Origin: Pteria penguin
Lineage: Eukaryota; Mollusca; Bivalvia; Pterioida; Pteriidae
Length of the DNA: 64,000 bases
Assembly: GCA_035048485.1 (NCBI GenBank)
Contig: CM068588.1
Span: forward strand, 30,006,769 to 30,070,768
Reading direction: 5' to 3'
Part shown: positions 1 through 13,084 of the stretch, one piece after another
How the letters are laid out: every line of letters begins with the position of its first letter
How positions within the stretch are numbered: position 1 is the first letter of the stretch
Made by a program: the position numbers and the translations under genes
The notes under the pieces: model-generated
What the model was told of the DNA's origin: nothing
Database searches by the model: none
What the model saw: only the letters and a program-made list of their open reading frames with translations

Positions 1-172
1 ATTGTAAGCGACTTTTTCCCGAAGAAGTCATTCTTTATAAGGTATTAGTACTACATACACATTTACATTAATATCATTCATATGTCGACTAAAATAGAAC
101 CATTAATTATATACAGTATGTTCACAGTAGCTGCTAGTTCAATCAACACTAAACTGAAATGGCACACTATTA

Positions 173-338
173 TTTGGTTGATTGGTGTTTTAAGTCGCTT
201 TCAACAATATTTCAGTTATATCGCGACATGGAAGCAGGAGGTAACCAACCTCTTAAACATAGTGGCGCAACCCGGGAATCGAACCCGGATCGTCGGCGCC
301 GCAAGCCAAGCGCTTAACCACTACACCAAGCCTGCCCC
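173..338 (-). mobile_element. tRNA-derived SINE (family 2)
   Basis: On the minus strand the element starts with a tRNA-like head (A-box TGGTGTAGTGGTTAAG; B-box GGTTCGATTCCC-like) and ends in an AATCAACCAA tail. It is flanked by perfect 12-bp direct repeats ggcacactatta at 161-172 and 339-350, a target-site duplication. A related copy lies at ~39,511-39,641. Confidence 0.85.
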
Positions 339-350
339 GGCACACTATTA

Positions 351-869
351 ACTTATATTAAGATTATTGAGTTAAAAATGAGTATGTCCTTTTAAACTCT
401 TCAGAAAGTAACTAAATACGAAATATATTCAACGATCTACTATTGGAAGTGGTCACTTGCGATTGAAGGTCATCTTTAATTTGTTCTGTACATGTACACA
501 TTGCAACCCCTGCAACATACCTCTAAATCCGCCAATGGTACATGTTAATGAATCGGTCTCTCCCTTGATTTTGCTTTACTGAAATTGTCACGTGTGAAAC
601 TGCAATGTCTATAATTTATAAGGATGCAGTCACACGGGTACAAAATTCATAATAACAAAACAATTGTTTACACGATGTTGAAATACTCCTTACTTGTAAC
701 ATATGCATGTGTACGTCTTATCATGTTAAAGTTTTGAAAGCATGAAGACAATAATTACTGAATCCTCCAAAGGGAAGTTAGTGTAAAATAATAACAAAAC
801 ACTCTGAACAGAAAGAGTGTTATTATTTAATTACTGCATAATTTTGGCCAAACGTATAAGTCTGTGCAA
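351..869. other. Non-coding, nothing recognised
   Basis: AT-rich unique sequence with no ORF or repeat structure that I can support. Confidence 0.6.
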
Positions 870-1022
<153 letters not shown>

Positions 1023-1171
1023 CAGGTTTGATACGTTGGGGTCTTTTGGGAGTTGTAGTCTAATTTCTTATTTGGACTCGCGGAAAATATTGTCTTCCTA
1101 ATTGAAGTTGCTTTAGTCAAAGTTCTTCGCATTCCATACGATATCCAAAGTTCTATAGAAAGGAGGGCAAC

Positions 1172-1216
1172 TTTATTATTATTAGTAGTAGTAGCAGTAG
1201 TAGTAGTAGTAGTAGT
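1172..1216. repeat. ATT/AGT trinucleotide microsatellite
   Basis: A short run of att followed by about nine agt units. Confidence 0.9.
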
Positions 1217-1730
1217 ATAAATATATTTTTTTTAATTTTCAGCGATTTACAGATGTCCATCCTACTTTACATAGAACAAGTTTAAGTTCCCTGTCATTGT
1301 TGTTATTGCAAGATCGTTGTATTTCACAATACTTACTTTATCATTTTACAAAGATTGCTTGCCAGTAATATGTTGAATATTAATAAAATCTCCTGAACAA
1401 GCCATTGATCAAGTCACTAAACTGTAATGGAACTATATGAACAGCCTCACACTCTTTTCCTGTGAAATTCTAGGTCACTGTAGTTTTACAACTAACGCCC
1501 TTTAGCAAGCTCAATCACCACAAATGCTGCACCTGTTTCAAGAATTTCAAACATCATGACATTACCCGTAACACGATGCCAGTTGTTGGGAACTTCACAT
1601 TTATTCAAAAATTAGACATCGGTATATCCATAAAAAAAGGTTGCAAAACTACTGTATTTCGTACAGCTCGCCAAACGAGCAGCGGCGGATCCAAGTAGAC
1701 TGATAATGCAACTTTTGTGTAACATGTAAA

Positions 1731-1765
<35 letters not shown>
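1731..1765. repeat. (ATT)n microsatellite
   Basis: About eleven att units. Confidence 0.95.
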
Positions 1766-2240
1766 TTTTATAGTGACGGCATCTACCGATGTGTTGCACG
1801 GAACGATTTATACGATATATACAATATTGAAACATATTCTAATGTTCATAATTGAGAATGACTGTTACCTTTTATATACCAGAAATCGAGCTTGGGGCAA
1901 AGTCCTTGAATACATATATAGTCATAAGTAACATTTATGTCCGGCCTATAAGATTCTATTATCAAGATCTCTTTTTTCCTTGAAAAAGTACATGTAGTAG
2001 TCAAAATAAGACATCACGTCTCTAATACAGGTATATCACTTTGACCTATACTTTCAATATGATGCACATCGGGTGCATTTTCGTGTCTTTAGCAACATTC
2101 CTGGAATGTATAGTCCAAAAGCGCCCAAGTGTTTTTGCAACCTCCCCTCTTTAAAGTAATGAACAGAAAACGACATGAAAAGTTTCTAAACGTTTTGCCA
2201 TTGAAGAAGTTGAATGTATCTCGTCCTTAAACAAGGTACA

Positions 2241-2303
2241 ACTTAGCCGCGAGTAGTGGTCCTATATGCATGATTCATATAGGGCCACTACTTGCGGCTA
2301 AGT
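2241..2303. mobile_element. 63-bp hairpin element
   Basis: The 28-bp arms (acttagccgcgagtagtggt... and its complement, two mismatches) are separated by a 7-bp loop. A second, partial copy (tagccgcaagtagtggccct) lies near 60,397-60,433, so this is a dispersed family. Confidence 0.7.
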
Positions 2304-4625
2304 ACAACTGTATTTCATTATCACTTAAAGGGCGGAAAATCGGTTTAGTTCAACACAAAATCGTTCAGTACTATAAAATTAATGTATAATTTTCGAATAT
2401 CATAAATTTGACCCTATGAAATCTGTTACTTACTTCCATTTTCCTCCTGTAAACTTTCGTCGTCCACGTACAATGCGCGTTGAAAACAAGCATACATTTT
2501 CAGATAAAATTTTAGAGTTATCGTTCGTTTCTTCTACCGCCTGAGTCGCGAAAATGATAATGTAACTTCCAATATTTAATCAACTTATTCAGAGGATTCC
2601 CTTCAGATAAACACAGCTATGAAGTGAAGTTATTGCGTTTCTCAATGTATAATTTAGATCGTATGTAGCTCTCTTTATACCAAAACCACTCCATTTTAAC
2701 AATGCGGGAAATGCACGACTATGATCTCAAAGGAAACGACGATGAACACGGATGTGAGGGATACTTTAGACAGGGAATTGTACGTAGAGTTTAACACTTT
2801 ATTTACATATCTATCCATGTATCACATTTCACATGAGCATGGGTGGGATCAACTTCCCATTAAAAGGTTTATAAAGAGAAACATATGACAAAATGTGAAA
2901 ATTAGAGGGTTCGATCCGACTCCAAATTTGGGGGTAAATTCAACACCGCACTTTTGTTTGTGTTTTGGAAATATAAAATTTACAATTCAAAGAAATAATC
3001 ATTAAAGCACACGTGAACCCCAAACTGTTAAGAGATTTTAATTGTGCGTAAAGGAAAACTACAATATGAACAAATCATCGCGTTCGATCGTTCCTTCCCG
3101 TAACATGTATCCAAAGGAAAACGAGACGTCCCTCCCCACCCTTTATTACTTGCCTAAGACAAGTCGCAATGAGTTTTGGTCTGCGGTGACTTAAATTAAG
3201 ATAAAAGTCGCGGAAATGAAACTATTCGTTCCTACATATGCCGTTTCGTTTTCGTCCCATGCTCAGATCTGTTCCAAAAAGAGGAGGGGTCGTGTTGGGG
3301 GTTACAAACTTTTGGGGAAAACCCCAAACCTTTAAAATGGGCGCATCTCAACTTTTTTCATAATTCATGGTATACCAGTATATTTTGCAAATTCAAGGGG
3401 AACCTCCTCTCTATATCCACGCATGCGTCCGTAAATATACTAACTATCTTTCTATAGTTTACAATTTCCCTGTTCTGTAGACAAGCAAAACATCTAAGAT
3501 TAAGAGAGGATTCCTGATTTTATTCAGTTATTTTATTTCCTTTATTTTCTCTCACATTTTTATTACACACGAGACTATTTTTGCAATCAATAAATCGTTG
3601 CGATATGATGGAATCTGCTTTATTTTATCACATATCTTTTTCATTCAGGAAGGATTCGATATCTTCTTCATTCAGGAAGGATTCGATATCTTCATACGCG
3701 TCTTCTTTCCCTTGGTGGTGAAATACTGGCAAATAGTTTCGTTTATTAGTTTAGAGTGAAATAAAATAGACTGAAGATGATGTTTCATTTGAAACAGTGA
3801 AGTTCCGATTAAACATAATTTTCCATCTTTCATTTATTTTGGGCGTTACCTACTTCAACATCTGTAAATAATTAAATTTGGTTAATGTCAAGAACTAACT
3901 TCGTCAATGGGGCACCTGTTTTCTGGAGTATGGACAAGCCCTCAATATGTCCTGTCAACTAGAAAAAAAAACGATGTCTTCGAAATACAAAAAGCATTTC
4001 TTTCGCAAAATACCCCATTACGGATAAAACGTGGCAAGACAGGCTTTCAAATAGCCACACAAGTTGTAAGTTGTCGTCGTTTATAATTGGGGTGTACATA
4101 TAGACAACGTTGTTATGTTAATAATGAAATAAAATATGCAGACAAATGGGAATGTTCGGCAATGCCAGAATAGTATTATATCGGAATATGCAATGACGAC
4201 ACTTTGTCTGCGGGGAATATTTAGACAATATACAGGCTTTATTCTTTGGTATTTGTCTGTCAATGCACACCTTTGTTTCGTTATTATTCACCTATCTTTT
4301 GACAATGAACAGATGATATGGTCGCACCTGTCACGTTCGACAACGATGAAAGAGAATATGATAAGCATTTTAGGTCATTTTATAATTAATTATTCACCTT
4401 TTCAACCAAAAACGGTAGAATTAGTACAAATTTACACTAATACTTTATTAACTGAACCGATATCAAATGCCATTCCAACCATAACTCCAATATCTCAATA
4501 AAAAAATTTCCGCGAGACAAACATCAAAGTACTTTGTGTACATGGTATACAATAACGTTTAAAGACTTCCAAAGAATTACCAAACACAAAAATACTCAGT
4601 CATTTCTCTCCTCATTCTGCATCCT
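2304..4625. other. Non-coding, nothing recognised apart from a 29-bp duplication
   Basis: No ORF with homology. The 121-codon frame at 4,136-4,501 lacks any family signature and splice context. Confidence 0.55.
3627..3692. repeat. 29-bp tandem duplication
   Basis: ttcattcaggaaggattcga followed by tatcttc occurs twice in a row. Confidence 0.8.
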
Positions 4626-4846
4626 GGGTCCGGCGCCATAAACTGAAAATATACTTAAGTCATAATTTTATATTCTTCTGTTCATCATTGGATTAATAAC
4701 TTGGATTTGGAGTTTATTGAGTTTTGTTCTATCCATAAATAGAATTAAACTATTGTGTATGAAAATTTATTTGAACGTTTGGTAATAAAATAAATTAAAA
4801 TGAAATATCTGACTTAAGTATATTCTCAGTTTATGGCGCTGGACCC
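4626..4846. mobile_element. ~220-bp MITE with ~37-bp TIRs
   Basis: gggtccggcgccataaactg (from 4626) continuing through atatacttaagtca is matched in inverse by tgacttaagtatattctcag through gcgctggaccc ending at 4846. The centre is AT-rich and non-coding. Confidence 0.8.
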
Positions 4847-4902
4847 TGTTCACTTAAAACTTTCCTAATTCTGTCATCGGTAGACTAACAAATCTATTCA
4901 AT

Positions 4903-4903
4903 T

Positions 4904-4960
<57 letters not shown>
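4903..4960. repeat. (CT)n/(CTAT)n microsatellite
   Basis: CT repeats followed by about ten ctat units. Confidence 0.95.
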
Positions 4961-6450
4961 ATTGTTGTTATCTTTAACAACATGACAACATCAATTTGAT
5001 GTGACATCTTACATTTTACCACAAATTTTCAATTTTATGATTTTTCATTGAACACATAAATACAAAGTTTCTACCTGTTTTATACATCCTATCTCATTTT
5101 ACTGACCTTTTAGCTTTGGTATATTGGATCCATACGGAAGCGCTGTGATAATATCACTATCAGCATGGCGACTATTGGCGCAACTTAAATTCGAACCCAT
5201 GTCCAACAAACTTTACCGCCATTCAAAACTCTCTTTGTAAGCTATGACCATGGTGTGTTCTGAATGTCACTTTCACTGTCAATGTCTTGCATACAGGTAG
5301 TTTATATTCGCTACTTTATTTCGGTCATTACAGCCCTAACGCACGTGTCTGTTTGCTCTGCAATGGAAAGTGTTCATATATAAGATATATTTGTTTAGTA
5401 GTGTTGGTTTGTTTGAAGTGGGCAAATTAACAGATTTTTGGCAAAGTTTTCCCAACGGAAGAACTGTAAAAGTGAAAATATGTGAACGTGATATACAATA
5501 CGTTTTAATGTTTTACATTTTCTTTTTTTCTTGATTAGTTCGATAAATAGATATTTTCCTGTTGTGTATACATAACGTAAATTTGATAAAACTAAGTACA
5601 GGTGTATGCACACATGACTGAAAACTTGAATGTAAACAGTGTTGTGTTTATGTAACATAGAGATTTTATTATAATTAGCGAGTAACCTAGCTTCTAGTGG
5701 AGAGATTCCAGGTACTACTGATATAATAAAGGGGTCTTAAATAGACTGGAGCCTCAATCAGATAAAATTGAAACTCATTTATGTCTATGGTCCTAGAACA
5801 ACAAACCGATAGAACTATTGGAGAGAGAGAGAGAGGGGGGAGGGGGGCTTTGTTAAACCAAACAAGCAATCATTTGATCGCGTATCTACCACTTGAAGTC
5901 TTACGGATGTCGTTACACTTATGTTAAACATATGAACTTAATGGCCTATTCAGAAACACCCCCCTCCAACTTTGCCCGGAATTGAAAGCACGATTCCAAC
6001 GAAGTACTATACATGATCAAAAATGATACAAAATATGGGGCTTTTGGTAAAATCTTGGTCACCAGAGAGAGGACGCCTTTCGCACTCTAATTCCTCTATG
6101 CTACTCAACTTATTACTTATATCTATAATAACATTGCGCGTTCAGTGCTCTTACCATAATAGTACCTTGTACTCTAACATATTTAAGTTTTAAGATAAAT
6201 AAAACAATGGTACATTAACTTGTTATGTAAGCTCAACAAATACAAATAAATTACAACATAGCTTGCGGTCAACATAGTTTACTGGTAAACTACGTTCTGT
6301 TGCAGGATTAAAGTAAGTGACAACTTACGGGTACCTAGCGTCTATCGCGTGATTGACCCTTATATTTCGATCGATGTACAAGCTTCCACGAAACACATTC
6401 TCATTCCATCGCACCACTATCATTTCTCTTATTTACTTGATGCATTTAAC
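4961..6450. other. Non-coding stretch
   Basis: Short ORFs only, plus a GA/G-rich run at 5,820-5,847. Nothing recognised. Confidence 0.55.
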
Positions 6451-6454
6451 AGAT

Positions 6455-6643
6455 ATTCGACTGCTACGATGGACCCACAGGACCAGCGATAGATCTTTCA
6501 TGTACCGACGTTTACCGTGATATGAGATCTTGTCATTTCTGTCTCACCTGAAAGACAAGACATCGACGAGTCACCTATGGGTTTTGAACCTGGGACCCTT
6601 CGGTCACGAGTCAAACACACTACCGACTGAGCGACGCCGACTC
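6455..6643 (-). mobile_element. Degenerate tRNA-derived SINE
   Basis: On the minus strand GTCGGCGTCGCTCAGTCGGT, then a B-box-like GGTTCAAAACCC and a body resembling family 1 (GGTGAGACAG, GTGGGTCCATCG). Well diverged, and no clear target duplication was seen. Confidence 0.6.
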
Positions 6644-7500
6644 CCTATTGAATGCAGTATGTTATACTTCCTCAATAGACATGAATTTCTCGAACGTTTT
6701 AAGATGTAGTACTTCATGAAGACGGAATATATCACCAGGTATCATTTAAAAGAGAGCATCGTGTCGTAAACACGACCAGGACTTCCATGGATCTCCCCGG
6801 ATAGTTCCCTAATTAACTTCTTATGTATTATGACGAAACATAACTCGTCTCTGAACACACTTGTGATATGCCACACCTAATGTGTCATATGTACTATGCC
6901 AGGACAAGCAGACACTATGCAACACTTTTTATTTCTTTTATACACTTCAACATAGAACTGAACTTTCAAAACTGAACCCGTTTGTATCCAAGGGCAGCCA
7001 ATTTACTAGAAAATTCGACAAAATTTAAAGTTTAGTGTGTTGTGATGTCACTTTCATTTGGTCATTGTAACATGGGTTTAAATTCTGACCTCATTCCTCC
7101 AAAAAAGAATCTAAATGACACTCAAAGGCGGAGTATAAAATCTCAGCATCACGTCATAAAGAAAATTTGACTTAAATTTTGTTAGAGCAAATAAACATAT
7201 AGCAAACATACATGTACCTTTATACTAGTATGCCAGATCTGCATGAGAATAAAATGTGTACCTCGAGTGTAAATCAGCGAAAGTAAACTGGATTTTAATT
7301 CATGTTACCGCTCCGAAAAGTTTTAATAAGGCATCTGCTAATCATTGAAATATTTCGTTGCAGAAAAAAAAAACTATCTCGTGAAACAAGAGTTTCATTC
7401 GAAACCTAACAAAGCACGGTGAATCATTGACCTTGGACGTGTAATCATTGGTGTACTTGAGTCTGTAAAATGAATGAGCACAACTTAAAACATTTATATG

Positions 7501-7783
7501 ATTGATTGATTGATTGATTGATTGATTATTGTTTTACGTCACTCCACGATTATTTCACGTATATGGTGACGGCATATGCCTGATGCATTGCATACGAATT
7601 TATACCTATGCTACGGACCCACCCGAAGCAGTGAGGGATATTTTACGTGCCACGCCTACCGTGACACGGGACCTCGGTTTTTACTGTTTCATCCGATAGA
7701 CAGAACACCGGTGTGCCCAGGGCAGGAGTCGAGCCCGGGACCTCTCCATCACGAGCACATTATCCACTAGGCCACACCGGCTT
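7501..7783 (-). mobile_element. tRNA-derived SINE (family 1), complete with TSD
   Basis: Minus-strand SINE with head AAGCCGGTGTGGCCTAGTGG (A-box), B-box GGGCTCGACTCC, a ~200-bp body and an (ATCA)n tail. Perfect 12-bp target duplications aacatttatatg lie at 7489-7500 and 7784-7795. Copies of the same family are at 49,316-49,597 and 53,369-53,631. Confidence 0.9.
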
Positions 7784-8024
7784 AACATTTATATGAAAAA
7801 CTGCAACAGTTCTCAACTGTACACTGATATGCCAAAAGTTTGTTTTTTTAATAGTTTGGGGGTTTTTTTGTTTATTTTTTTTTTTTATCATTTATAATTA
7901 TTTTTTAATATTATTTATTTATTTCGGGTTTTTTCTTTTTCTTTTCTATATTTTTTTTTGTTTGTTATTATTATTTTTATTTTATCAATTTGGAGGGTGG
8001 GGGGTCTTTTGTCATTATTATTTT

Positions 8025-8070
8025 CTTCTTCTTCTTCTTCTTCTTTTTCTTCTTCTTATTATCATTATTA

Positions 8071-8106
<36 letters not shown>
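8025..8106. repeat. (CTT)n then (ATT)n microsatellite
   Basis: Adjacent ctt and att arrays within a T-rich stretch from 7,830. Confidence 0.95.
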
Positions 8107-8109
<3 letters not shown>

Positions 8110-9589
8110 TTTTGGGGGAAGGGTCGATTTTTGTGATTTTCAATACGTTTCAATATATGTTTACATTTAGACTTGCGTCTAAATATTCTGCGAATAAAGG
8201 CGAAAAGTATAGGAAGAGGCACGTGCTGCCGGTGTCTCCTTTGATATATATTCTGTCCAGCAATGAAAACTATTTTAAACTAACCTGTTTCCGAAAGGTA
8301 CGTCCGAGATTTACTCCAACAATGACATGACAGTAATATTCACTAGCTCTTGTTATGAAGACAATGAATCATTTAACTAATATTGTACACTATTACAGGA
8401 GACATTGAAATTCACAAAATCAGTGAGTCATGTTAATAGTGAACAAAATAATGAAAATTCACAAAATACTGTTAGTACGGTACACATACGTTGCACCTCA
8501 AAAAGCGGAAACTCGTTCAAAATTCCATTACAAACACCCTTTCCTTATTTTAAGTACTGAAACTCCATCCTGGATTCACACGAGTAAAGTAACCAATCGC
8601 CACATAATTGGTCAAATCAGTCACTAATCCACATTCAGCCGATGATTTTTATTTTTACATCTTATCGACAATGCAAAGGAAACGAGAAATGCCCATCCAC
8701 TTCACATAAATTGATTAAGAAACACCTCCCATTCTCTATAACAACCGTATTTCCATTGTTATTAAAATTATATTAGTTGAATTAATACCAGCATCGGTGT
8801 CTATTGCCTGGGGGATTCTTTTCAGTACGAAATCGATTTGATCGCGTAGGGGGTGGATCCAGAACCATTGCAAATGACATTCGTTATAATTTATAGATGG
8901 ACACATTGTAAAGTTTTAAAATATCTCTTCTATCAAAACCTGTTGTGAGTTAATCATCAGCTGTATGATGTGGTCGAGTCCCAGTAAGATGGCGATTGGT
9001 CAGTGGTTGTCTTTAATAATCTGTATATATCAGTGGCGGATTAAGGGGAGTCAAGTGACCAGCGTCAGCATCTACATTTTCTTGTTGGAAATAATAATAA
9101 AACTTGGGTTACCAAGTAGATTGGCAACCATCCCAACCACACTACTCCACCTGATCATCTTCTTGATAAGTGGTACTCGAATCGCACTGATGGTTTACCA
9201 CGAGTGTGAGTGCACGGGAGTTTCCACATAGGCGCCCGAGTTTACATATATATTTTGAATTTTAAAAAATCAACTACAGAATAAAACAACGAGATGATCA
9301 CGATCTATGTACTTAAAAATGAAATTATCCAAAGATACCTATATACGACATCTAAGTCATGGATGTTCGATATTTTCGTTCCTTATATCAAGGACTTATA
9401 CTATACCACATTTGATCTACATATGTTATCAAGTACAATGTTAACCACTGTATATGTTCATGAATAAATAATTTATATATACACACATCAATTTATCGAT
9501 GCATGCCGATGTAAACAAGACATGCATGTGTGTGCATAACCAGATACCCGAAAATAACTGCTTAAATGTGCGATTTTTCCTCTTCGTCT

Positions 9590-9594
<5 letters not shown>
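8107..9594. other. Non-coding stretch
   Basis: Short ORFs without homology. A fragment cagtggcggattaagggg near 9,031 is a possible hAT-like remnant. Confidence 0.5.

Positions 9595-9641
<47 letters not shown>
9595..9641. repeat. (CT)n microsatellite
   Basis: About 23 CT units. Confidence 0.95.
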
Positions 9642-9645
<4 letters not shown>

Positions 9646-9719
9646 CAGTTAAAGAGAGGGGACAAGGAAGTCTGGACCCACGATGAGATTTGGTTGCCTC
9701 TGTCTCTGTTGTACATATC

Positions 9720-9885
9720 TATCATTGAGGAACTGAACCTTATCCATTCCTCTGTCATTGAGGAACTGAACTTTATCCATTCCTCTGTCATTGAGAAACT
9801 GAACCTTATCCATTCCTCTGTCATTGAGGAACTGAACCTTATCCATTCCTCTGTCATTGAGGAACTGAACCTTATCCATTCCCCT
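9720..9885. repeat. 33-bp minisatellite, 5 copies
   Basis: The unit is tctgtcattgaggaactgaa + ccttatccattcc. It is preceded by a CT microsatellite. Long ORFs on both strands are a consequence of the 33-bp period. Confidence 0.9.
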
Positions 9886-9939
9886 ATGATAAACACTCCC
9901 CCCAATTCCATCAACTTTCACTTCCAAAATATCTTAATG

Positions 9940-12900
9940 TGAACATAATGCCAATATCAGATGATAAATCATTTAATATTTTATATACCGAAGAAAAGTA
10001 CTTATACTTACATGCATAGTTGTATATAATCCGATAAACATTAAATAAATATTGATTTAGTACACTTACCGTACCTTAAGTCTACACCTTCGTCACAGAC
10101 CCATTTCATACACTGATTGCTACAAAATTGGTAGCACTACTAAAATCCATGTTAATTGATACCGATTAATTAGAGAGACTTTTTGTGAAGTTAAGACGGG
10201 TTTATCGCCAGAGTTCAATGATAACTTCCATCGTCGCTGTACAGGTGAATATATACATGTAGGTAGCGGTATATATTTTTACCTGGGCGTTATTGACAAT
10301 TGTACTGTGTTGTACATCTGCCAAGCCAGGCGATTTGATGCAGCTTTGACGGGTTGGACGGCTCAAGCATAACCCCTTAAAGTTCTGTTATCTCACATTT
10401 TATCTGATCATGTCAACACCTATGTCAGATCTTGGTACAACAAAATAGGGAGGTTTACAGAGGTGTATGCATGTTTCCCGATGTGGAGAAAATTTTAAAT
10501 TGTTTTTGAAAAAGGGGGAGAAGGGGAAGGGGCTAAATGCACTATCGTGACTAAACACATACATTTGTAATTTGTTTTATAAATGATTTTAAATTTCAGC
10601 GAGACTTTATGTCTGCATGATAATAGAGAGATTAAGTGTACCATATAATAGATAGGTTAAGTGTATTATACATGTACGTGTGCTTGTTAATTGTGTCTAA
10701 AATTATCATATACTGTATAAATCAGTTCTGGATATAACATGTCTATCTTGTTAACTCTAAACCAAACAGCTCACACATGTATAGCTTTACAATGCAAGAA
10801 AATCATATCATCTGAAATATTGATACAATAATATATTTCATTCACACGTTATTTTATTGTTGATGAAAGTGGGGGGTGGGGGGGGGGGCGCAAAATATAT
10901 TTTCAAATGAAAGGAACCTTGCGCGACTGAACATCACAATATAAGGGCGTTCTAGACTAAATTGTAAGGTTAGTGAGGTTTTCTAAAGCTGAAATTAAAA
11001 ATTAGTGTCCCTTAATTTTACGAGAAAGTACAACTCCTAAATTCTGAGGATCTATGGATCGACGTTCATCTCCTACATTTCTAAAATTTTTACAACATTT
11101 TATATCAAGTTGCACCTAAACCCGTATCTAATGCATGCTGGAAATATATTGATTCTTGCAGACATCCCCATCCTGATGTAATACCGACCATGCACAATAT
11201 CACAGCTTAACTACTGCCTATATTGATCCCATCACGCCATTTGCTTGCACTACTTTAATTTAAACGATGTGAAAGATACAACAAACACGTAACATCCGAT
11301 CTAAGCACGAGTTCTCGGTATTGGAACCATCCTCGGTCGTTTGAAGTTTGGTTCCCGACAAAGTTATGCTTATGTTGAAGATTGGCACACCGGCTTTTGT
11401 GAAGGAAAGTAATATTTGAGGTCACAAAGCCTCTTTTAGATCATTAGATAACATATGAGGAGGATACTACTTAACGTAGTATTTAGATACTGTAAGAAGA
11501 TCTGGGGATTAGAAACCTGCTTGTGGATTCTTACATACCCTGCACTATAATGCCGAGTTAAACTTCAAATCCTGCGATGGCGCCCAATGTTTTCGTGTCT
11601 GAGGCTTTCAATAATGTTTTTAAATATTTTTTTTAAATATTTGTACAAAGAAAATTCCACTGTTTGATAAATAAATGTTAAAATCACATATTTCAAAAGA
11701 TGATAGGAATAATCATTAATAATGATGAAATAAGTTTTTCTATGAAAGTGTGGTAAGGGGTATAAAAATACAAAACTAATACTTGTACTTTAGACTGGTA
11801 GATGGCTTATCCCTTGCCCGTCCTTTAAATCACAGAGAGCACAGACATGTTGTACTTTGTATCTGGCACTTCCTATACACTGATATTATGAGTACAGATA
11901 TAAAATATGTCCACGTCTGTGTTGGTGTTGCTATCCAAACAGGAGACGCTTACTATACCGAGACACTTGGTCTCACTTCTGAATTGAAGGGATCGATTAT
12001 GTCAATCGTATTACGCTTCTGTACATTACACAGTGTCACAGGTTACACAATACCTGTTCAATTTTACAGCTAAAATTAAACCACACTTCTAGTTTAAAAA
12101 CCTGGTACTGCGCCATTCCATGCCAAGGTAAAACGTGGTGTTGGCGTTGACAGCCAATCAGAACACCAGTTACAATGACAAAAACCTGTCAGAGGTGGGT
12201 GTAAACAAAATATACATAAGGAATGCGCCGAGCAAGTTAATGCTAGAAGCACACTGGTGCGGTGCATATATGTGGGTGAAATATCACTGAACTGTTTAAA
12301 ACACCATTACCGAGCAACTCTGACACTTGCATTACTGATACAGTCATCAGCTATATGATTTTTACGTGGGAAATCAAGAATTACGTGTATCAGCGTTAAG
12401 GACACTCCCACGGCGTTTTCTTTATACATGTACTTTACCAACATAAACTATAGAATGATTACCCTAGTCTACATGTCTACATCAAACAAAAACCGGATGT
12501 ATCGTTTACTTAATGTCATCTCAAAGTCGTGATCAGACATCATATTAAATTGCATCAGTAAAATACATTTCCATGACACGAATAGTTCCTCTATTGCCAT
12601 CAAGTGTGAGACAACAACAAATAAGGAAACGTAATAAGGAAATGTACTGGAGTGTAGAGAACGGAAGCAGTCAGTTTTGATGCACGGTTTTTATGAGAAA
12701 GGGAGAGAAAGGGTTTACATACAGGTACTTGCAATAAGATATTTCAAACTCCAGTACCAGTACCAATAATTTTTATATACGGTATAACGGAATACATTCA
12801 CCTTAAGTAATTATGATAAAAATCAACAAAAGAATAGCCCGATTCATTAAAACATTTTTTCTTAATTCGCTGGATCGATTCTACGGAGCTTGTTGACCGA

Positions 12901-13084
12901 GTGGGATAAATTGGGCATGTTATCTGGGATCCATCCTAGACCAGGGCAATAAGATAAAGGCAGGGCAATGTACTCCCTGAAGGTAACCACCTCCTCCAGT
13001 ACTTCATTCACTATTCAGCATTGGCTGCCATCATATCCGCGTGACACACCTCCACTAACCAAACCTCACTGTCATCTTATACGT
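9940..13084. other. Non-coding stretch
   Basis: AT-rich, with a G-run near 10,870-10,888. The 96-codon frame at 11,783-12,073 resembles no family I know. Nothing else recognised. Confidence 0.5.

Noticed and set aside
246..340. Possible tRNA gene (good B-box, CACTACACC-type A-box complement)
   Set aside because: It is the head of a SINE: body, tail and perfect 12-bp target duplications are present.
9499..9942. ORFs on both strands with repeated SVIEELNLIHS or EEWIRFSSSMT
   Set aside because: Produced by a CT microsatellite plus five 33-bp tandem units.
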